In this document: positions 6,833 to 10,684 of the stretch, one piece after another
How the letters are laid out: the number at the start of each line of letters is the position of its first letter
Position numbering within the stretch: position 1 is the first letter of the stretch
Assembly (NCBI GenBank): GCA_020342025.1
Contig: CP070840.1
Location: 3,292,111-3,302,794 of the forward strand
DNA from: Deltaproteobacteria bacterium
GTDB lineage: Bacteria > Desulfobacterota > DSM-4660 > Desulfatiglandales > HGW-15
DNA length: 10,684 nucleotides
Direction of reading: 5' to 3'
Position numbers and translations under genes: made by a program
The notes under the pieces: model-generated
Told to the model about the DNA's origin: nothing
The model's input: only the letters and a program-made list of their open reading frames with translations
Databases searched by the model: none

Positions 6833-7570
6833 TCAATCCTTCTTCTTCAAAATGCTCTTTAGTTCCTGAAAATTATGGATGACAAGATCCGCCTTTGATT
6901 CACCCAGGTCAATAAAGCCCGTGTATTTAATCGTCTTGAAACCCCGCTCATGGGCTGGATCTAGGTCCGTTTCTGGCTTATCGCCTACCATGACCGCCTC
7001 ATGAGGCTCGATGCCCCTTTCCTTCAATTCCTCAGCCAGAACATCGTAAAGGGTCCCCTCCTTCTTGGTGGTGCCCTTGTATTTAGGGTCAACGGTGTTA
7101 TCCACCAGGTTAAGTTTTCCTTGTGGCGTGACCAGTTCTTTGAAGTACTTCACAAGCCCCCTCTCCTTCAGGAATCGGGAAACGATATCCGTTCCCACGG
7201 GCCCCAGGGTCTTCTTCATCTCAGAGACCACCTGGAGCTCGATGCCCTCTGCCTGGAGATAATCCAGGGCATCTTCCAAGCCCTCACCCATATCCAGAAG
7301 GACCTGTTCCATGTTGCCAAAAAGCTCAGCGGCCTCTGGCTCGTCATCCAACACATAACTGTATATTTCGTCCCGGTGCCCCTCTTTGATGAGACTGAAG
7401 GTCCCGTACTTTTCTTTAAGTCTCCTGTACTTCCTGATCTTGTCGGGTATGAGCTCAGGCTTTCCTAAGGTCTTGTAAATGTCCCCAAACATGCGGGGAT
7501 TCCTCAGGCCACCGGGTTCCATAATGCATTGCCCGTAGTCGAATCCACACCATTTCACTTCCATGGTCAT
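6833..7570 (-). CDS. HAD-like hydrolase with a DxG motif I
   Basis: A 245-aa protein with the haloacid dehalogenase superfamily plan. Motif I is GFDYGQC with the nucleophile Asp11 but Gly13 in place of the usual second Asp. Motif II is probably Ser116 (QVVSE), motif III one of the lysines near 165-170 (KGTTKKEG), and motif IV is VMVGDKPETDLD with Asp197 and Asp202. A helical cap insert lies between motifs I and II (about 25-95). Phosphatases such as YihX also have a DxGN-type motif I, so loss of the second Asp does not prove inactivity. The start at 7570 is chosen because AAAGGTG lies 5 bases upstream; an in-frame TTG at 7588 has no better site. The substrate is unknown. It is coupled to the downstream 209-aa protein. 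Confidence 0.83.
   Translation of the reverse strand: MTMEVKWCGFDYGQCIMEPGGLRNPRMFGDIYKTLGKPELIPDKIRKYRRLKEKYGTFSLIKEGHRDEIYSYVLDDEPEAAELFGNMEQVLLDMGEGLEDALDYLQAEGIELQVVSEMKKTLGPVGTDIVSRFLKERGLVKYFKELVTPQGKLNLVDNTVDPKYKGTTKKEGTLYDVLAEELKERGIEPHEAVMVGDKPETDLDPAHERGFKTIKYTGFIDLGESKADLVIHNFQELKSILKKKD
6837..6843 (-). promoter_or_regulatory. Ribosome binding site of the 209-aa protein, inside the HAD gene end
   Basis: AGAAGGA on the minus strand lies within the last codons of the HAD gene and 9 bases before the ATG at 6827. It is about 0-1 base from the alternative TTG, which argues for the ATG. Confidence 0.6.
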
Positions 7571-7575
7571 GCGTT

Positions 7576-7582
7576 CACCTTT
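7576..7582 (-). promoter_or_regulatory. Ribosome binding site of the HAD hydrolase
   Basis: AAAGGTG on the minus strand, 5 bases before the ATG at 7570, preceded by GGAG. It lies inside the TTG-started extension from 7588 and supports the shorter protein. Confidence 0.55.
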
Positions 7583-7622
7583 CTCCAATTGGAATATCCC
7601 TTGTTAAAAGTCCAGGGCCCTA

Positions 7623-7678
7623 AATGCCTTGCCGCCCCACCACTCCGATGCGGCAGTGCTAGGCGGCTATATGGCATT
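7623..7678. repeat. Imperfect long hairpin between amidohydrolase and HAD genes
   Basis: In the 117-base gap AATGCC (7623-7628) and GCCGCC (7631-7636) pair with GGCGGC (7662-7667) and GGCATT (7673-7678). The stem is interrupted by 2 and 5 unpaired bases and the loop is 25 bases. No U-run follows on the minus strand, so it is not a standard terminator; it could be an RNA processing or stability hairpin, or a small repeat. Confidence 0.5.
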
Positions 7679-7687
7679 ACATCCTAT

Positions 7688-8716
7688 TTACGGCATGGGA
7701 GGGAGTTTGAAGAGCTTTTCCAGGTTCTTCCCCAGGATCAAATCGATTTCATCTTGGCTGAGACCTGCCTGCTCCCCAAGGTCTTTCACGGCTTTGATGG
7801 CGCCCTCAGGATCGCCCACCCGATGGGCGTAATCGGTCCCGATGCACATGTGGTCTGGACCGACCCACTCCAGACAACACTTCATGGCTGGGAGATAGAA
7901 TGAAGTGGTATCCGGGTATACCCTGGTCTTGTAAGTTATGTCGGGCGACTCCTTCAGCTCCACGCCCCACTCCTTACCATATCCTTTATAGGAGTCCTGT
8001 AACCTGCGCACGAAATAGGGAACTGTGCCCCCCAGGTGCCCGTGAATAACAGTCAGGTTAGGAAACTTCTCAAAGACGCCCTGAAAGATAAGACTGACTA
8101 CGGCCATGCTCGTATCCAGTGTATACCCCCAGAGTTGATAGGGAATCTTCATCATGTCCATAACTTTGGCTGTTAGAGGTACCGCGGGGTGCATCAAACA
8201 AGGGAGTTCCCATTTATTGGCCAGTTCATATATACCATGAAACTTCTCAAGAAAGACCGGTTCCCCATTAAAATTAGAAAACATCTGGATTCCCCTGCAG
8301 CCCATCTCATGGGCCCTTTCCAGTTCCTTGCAGGCCTCGTCAGGATCCTGGTAGGGAAGGCTCGCCAGCCAGTAGAAACGTCCCGGGTATTTTTCTTCTG
8401 CAGATTTGAGGTGATCATTACATGTTTTGGCCCAGTATAAGCCCTCTTTGTTGGGAAGCGTTTCCGGTCCTGGGATGGTAACCGTCAGCATTTGTGTATC
8501 CAGACCCCCGGCGTCCAAGTCCTTGATCCTCTCTTCCAGGTCGTAGTGACCAGCGCGGTCTATGTGAGCCACGCATGCGCCCTTATACCACATCCTGTAG
8601 TGGGTTCCTCCATCATGCTCACCGTGAGGATTGGCCTTCAAGCCTCTACCACACAGGTAGTCCAGATACTCTTTTGGGTACCAGTGGTTGTGTACGTCTA
8701 CTGTTCTTTGTGCCAT
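7688..8716 (-). CDS. Amidohydrolase, ACMSD/decarboxylase family (complete)
   Basis: A 342-aa metal-dependent TIM-barrel enzyme of the amidohydrolase superfamily, ACMSD branch, whose members decarboxylate or hydrolyse acids such as 2-amino-3-carboxymuconate semialdehyde, gamma-resorcylate and 5-carboxyvanillate. From its ATG at 8716 the HxH pair is H9/H11 (VDVHNHW), followed by H176 (PCLMHPA), the catalytic-type His227 (GHLGG) and metal Asp295 (IGTDYAHR). This spacing closely follows ACMSD (9, 11, 177, 228, 294), so the site looks intact. The second of two nearby ATGs is preferred: AAGGAG is 8 bases from it and only 2 from the first (8722). It is paralogous to the gene at the left edge. The context of an aryl-acid-type ligase and CoA enzymes suggests an aromatic or related acid as substrate. 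Confidence 0.9.
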   Translation of the reverse strand: MAQRTVDVHNHWYPKEYLDYLCGRGLKANPHGEHDGGTHYRMWYKGACVAHIDRAGHYDLEERIKDLDAGGLDTQMLTVTIPGPETLPNKEGLYWAKTCNDHLKSAEEKYPGRFYWLASLPYQDPDEACKELERAHEMGCRGIQMFSNFNGEPVFLEKFHGIYELANKWELPCLMHPAVPLTAKVMDMMKIPYQLWGYTLDTSMAVVSLIFQGVFEKFPNLTVIHGHLGGTVPYFVRRLQDSYKGYGKEWGVELKESPDITYKTRVYPDTTSFYLPAMKCCLEWVGPDHMCIGTDYAHRVGDPEGAIKAVKDLGEQAGLSQDEIDLILGKNLEKLFKLPPMP

Positions 8717-8724
8717 TTTCATTT

Positions 8725-8730
8725 CTCCTT
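8725..8730 (-). promoter_or_regulatory. Ribosome binding site selecting the second ATG of the amidohydrolase
   Basis: AAGGAG on the minus strand is 2 bases from the ATG at 8722 and 8 bases from the ATG at 8716. The second is at normal distance. Confidence 0.65.
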
Positions 8731-8777
8731 TCGTGTTTAATATTTAAAATTTGAATTTCCCTTATACGCAAGCTTAT

Positions 8778-9311
8778 CTAAGCTTTCTCCTCCTCTCTCC
8801 TTAAAACGGATGCCAACCGCCAATCTTGGTTAAACAGGGCTTCCCAGAACGCCCTGTCACTGTCTCTCCAGCCTGGGCCAAATTTCTCGTCATAGTAGTG
8901 ACCCAACCTATCCAGCCACCTGGCCCAATAGTTCTCACCCTTTTCCTTGGCCTCCAATACGTCACTCAAGAACTCAGTGATGTTGGCCATCTCTTCTTTG
9001 GGAACATAGAAGGCCGCACCCCTCTTGTAAGACTTGACCGTATCTTCAGGGGTCAAGGCGTGAGTGGTCAACATGACGGCCAATATTTTTTTCTCATTGG
9101 CCATGTCTAGAAGCTTGTACCCATTAACGCCCATAATATCCAGAATGGCCATATCAAAACTATGGGTTTCCAACAGCACTTTAGCCTCACCAAAAGAAGA
9201 AGCCGCGACAAGCTCACACATACTGAGCAGCTCTTCCAATGTCTCCAACACATCAGGCTCATCATCAACGATGAGTACTCTCTTATCTTCCAGTAAACGA
9301 CTTTTTACCAT
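8778..9311 (-). CDS. Response regulator, REC domain with a short C-terminal tail
   Basis: A 177-aa two-component receiver protein. The acidic pocket D16/D17 (LIVDDEPD), phospho-acceptor Asp58 (AILDIMG), Thr82/Thr83 (LTTHA) and Lys105 (YVPKEE) are all present, so it should be phosphorylated normally. After the REC domain (about 8-122) come some 55 residues rich in Trp, Tyr and Phe (WARWLDRLGHYY ... FWEALF). This tail has no helix-turn-helix, GGDEF or other output domain that I can recognise. No histidine kinase is in the window. It lies between the ATP-grasp protein (65-base gap) and the amidohydrolase (61-base gap), all on the same strand. The ribosome site is weak (AGAGAG at 9318-9323). It probably acts by protein contact, but its partner is unknown. 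Confidence 0.9.
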   Translation of the reverse strand: MVKSRLLEDKRVLIVDDEPDVLETLEELLSMCELVAASSFGEAKVLLETHSFDMAILDIMGVNGYKLLDMANEKKILAVMLTTHALTPEDTVKSYKRGAAFYVPKEEMANITEFLSDVLEAKEKGENYWARWLDRLGHYYDEKFGPGWRDSDRAFWEALFNQDWRLASVLRREEEKA

Positions 9312-9376
9312 GACAATCTCTCTGACTAGAATGTAAGGTAACCAAAATCTTCTCGCCTGCAGAACCCGCTTGTCGC

Positions 9377-10345
9377 TTATTCCTTGAGTGTCCTGATATT
9401 TCTGCTCTGCAATATAAATAGCTCACCCTTCTCATAAGCCCATTCTATGTCTTGGGGGAATCCGAAGACTGCTTCGATCTTGAGGCCAATTTCTCCCAGG
9501 TGTTCAGCCTGTTCATCGGAAAGGCTCGGGGCGTCCATCATATCAGGCGCAACAGCCATCTCTTTCCTTCCATAACCCTTCTCCTCATCGAAAGAGATCA
9601 TGAGCGTCTTCTTTGAGATCTTCTTGTCCTTCAGTTGAAGAGGTGACTTGTCTAGTACAAAAAAGTCATTCATGGATTTGCCAGATACCACAGACTCACC
9701 CAATCCCCAGTTGGCCTCTATGACGATCTCATCTCTGCTACTGGTGATAGGGTTAGCCGTAAACAGGACGCCCGCCACATCCGAATGAACCATTTTTTGT
9801 ACAATTGGGGCAATAAGTCCCAGATGATGGTCTACACCCTTGTGGTGGCGCGACATGGCCGCCCTGCTTGTCCATAGGGAGCCCCAACACTTCCTAATAT
9901 GCTCAACAATTTCTGCCTCCCCTTTTAGATAGTGATAGGTGTCCATCATTCCGGGGAAAGAGGAAATGGGGCTGTCCTTTACGGCAACCGAAGAACGCAC
10001 AGCCACGAATGACTCCTCAGGTGTATTTAGCTCCGCGATAATCTCTCTTATCTCTTGGAACAGGTCTTGGGGGATCCCGGCGTTGGTGATGAGATCCCTT
10101 ATCCGGGAGGTCTTCTCTTCCACACCACCGTAATCTTCATAATCGAGGCCAGCCATGATCTCGTCAATTTGCGGTTGGAGACCATTTTGCTCCATGTGAT
10201 AGAAGAGTGATTCACTGGTGACACAGAACCCGGGCGGGACATTGAAACCATTTTGGGTGAGTTCCCCCAAGTTGGCGGCCTTTCCGCCCGCCTCTTGGAT
10301 ATCCACTTTCGTCATTTCGCCAAATGTTTTCACATACTTTCGCAT
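9377..10345 (-). CDS. Stand-alone PEP synthase/PPDK-type ATP-binding domain
   Basis: A 322-aa protein equal to the N-terminal ATP-grasp domain (PPDK_N) of phosphoenolpyruvate synthase, which in full enzymes is followed by the phospho-His swivel domain and the PEP-binding barrel (about 790 aa in total). Visible motifs are GGKAANLGE (20-28), VPPGF, AVRSS (115-119), FPGMMDT, ANWGLGESVVSG (near 212-223), DIEWA (299-303) and LQSRN (312-316). It ends just after the last motif, so it looks like a natural single-domain protein, not a break. The closest functional parallel known to me is the ATP-binding subunit of phenylphosphate synthase in anaerobic phenol degraders, which works with a separate His-domain subunit; none is present in the window. 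The start at 10345 rests on the family alignment and a G-run at 5 bases; an in-frame ATG lies at 10426. Confidence 0.85.
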   Translation of the reverse strand: MRKYVKTFGEMTKVDIQEAGGKAANLGELTQNGFNVPPGFCVTSESLFYHMEQNGLQPQIDEIMAGLDYEDYGGVEEKTSRIRDLITNAGIPQDLFQEIREIIAELNTPEESFVAVRSSVAVKDSPISSFPGMMDTYHYLKGEAEIVEHIRKCWGSLWTSRAAMSRHHKGVDHHLGLIAPIVQKMVHSDVAGVLFTANPITSSRDEIVIEANWGLGESVVSGKSMNDFFVLDKSPLQLKDKKISKKTLMISFDEEKGYGRKEMAVAPDMMDAPSLSDEQAEHLGEIGLKIEAVFGFPQDIEWAYEKGELFILQSRNIRTLKE

Positions 10346-10503
10346 CTTAACCCCCCAAGCCATGTTTTGAAAAGGACCTGGACTTCCCCTTGCCTTGGCA
10401 CGGCACGTAAATACCCACATCATCAAGCAAGAGAAATGCCAGGGAACCCGTTGGATCTATCCGCTTGATAATAGACGGGTTTTCTTCAAGCTTGGATAAG
10501 TCA

Positions 10504-10528
10504 TTGAAAACGGGGACAATGTTTTCAA
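10504..10528. repeat. Inverted repeat TTGAAAAC-N9-GTTTTCAA
   Basis: Perfect 8-bp arms at 10504-10511 and 10521-10528 around a 9-base centre. It lies about 160-180 bases upstream of the ATP-binding-domain gene and has the dyad shape of a repressor or activator site. A regulator is not identified. Confidence 0.55.
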
Positions 10529-10576
10529 CCCACTGATATTTAAAGATTTTTTGTCAGAAAAATACGCCTCTTTTTT

Positions 10577-10606
10577 GCTGCATGCAGCATGGATGCGGTG
10601 CTGCAT
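10577..10606. repeat. Overlapping palindromes of GCTGCAT
   Basis: GCTGCATGCAGC (10577-10588) is a perfect 12-bp palindrome. ATGCAGCA (10582-10589) also pairs with TGCTGCAT (10599-10606) across 9 bases, giving three copies of the half-site GCTGCAT in 30 bases. Alternative pairings are therefore possible. It could be an operator or the trace of a terminator of a gene beyond the window. Confidence 0.55.
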
Positions 10607-10684
10607 GATTAGTCCCTTTGCTTGCCTCTGATCCGCCTTTTTTCCGCTGGCTTATTCACCCACCTCGCTCCTCACCGCCTGCTA

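Larger units (their letters stand above)
10346..10684. other. Right-end non-coding region upstream of the ATP-binding-domain gene
   Basis: No supported gene on either strand: minus-strand frames entering from the right edge stop within about 35 bases. It is AT-rich around 10490-10575 and holds the two inverted repeats listed separately. It is the likely promoter region of the first gene, but I find no convincing -35/-10 pair; TATTAT on the minus strand at 10468-10473 is the only -10-like string and lacks a good -35. GGGGGG at 10351-10356, 5 bases before the ATG at 10345, is an unusual all-G ribosome site. Confidence 0.6.

Noticed and set aside
7623..7678. Integron attC-like site
   Set aside because: Two-part stem is suggestive, but the GTTRRRY core and matching ends are absent and no integrase or cassette arrangement is seen.
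8770..8785. AAGCTT-ATCT-AAGCTT double palindrome
   Set aside because: Two close hexamer palindromes overlap the end of the response regulator gene; most likely chance.
10379..10405. Sigma-54 promoter (TGGCACG on the plus strand)
   Set aside because: The expected TTGC element at the right distance is missing, and the orientation points into the gene, not towards its start.

Overview
The window looks like an accessory catabolic region of an anaerobic, probably sulfate-reducing or syntrophic, Desulfobacterota-type (deltaproteobacterial) chromosome. This placement is inference. It rests on intermediate base composition, strong AAGGAG-type ribosome sites, and a set of acyl-CoA/aromatic-acid enzymes mixed with lone signalling and ATP-grasp proteins. 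The gaps also hold palindromic intergenic repeats of the GTCATTGCGAGGAG / GAAGCAATCTC and GTCATCCCGG / CCGGAATGAC kinds, which are common in such genomes. No rRNA, tRNA, transposase, integrase or CRISPR array is visible.

All ten genes lie on the minus strand, so transcription runs from high to low coordinates. The right-hand block reads: a stand-alone PEP-synthase-type ATP-binding domain (9377-10345), a REC-only response regulator (8778-9311), an ACMSD-family amidohydrolase/decarboxylase (7688-8716), a HAD-like hydrolase (6833-7570) and an unrecognised 209-aa protein (6198-6827) only 5 bases further on. A 370-base gap holding a nested inverted-repeat element follows. The left-hand block reads: an aryl-acid-type adenylating ligase (4168-5826), a truncated Old-Yellow-Enzyme/2,4-dienoyl-CoA-reductase-like flavoprotein with an Fe-S cysteine motif (2766-3950), an NAD-type short-chain dehydrogenase (1944-2705), an acyl-CoA dehydrogenase (600-1730), and the start of a second ACMSD-family amidohydrolase that runs off the left edge (1-347).

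The left-hand enzymes suggest a CoA-thioester route: acid activation by the ligase, then redox steps by the acyl-CoA dehydrogenase, the SDR and the flavin ene-reductase. The two paralogous amidohydrolases belong to a family that decarboxylates or hydrolyses (often aromatic) acids. The lone ATP-binding domain resembles the N-terminal third of PEP synthase, which in anaerobic phenol degraders is also used as a separate phenylphosphate synthase subunit. A degradation locus for an aromatic or alicyclic acid is therefore a reasonable hypothesis, but no substrate can be read from the sequence.

The gaps contain three unrelated kinds of small repeat. The most distinctive is an 8-bp-period array (consensus TGGAGTAW) that occurs as two inverted arrays in one gap and as a third array in another. 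Several start codons are reassigned here from ribosome-site spacing. The right end (10346-10684) has no gene but holds two inverted repeats of the same geometry upstream of the first gene of the set.
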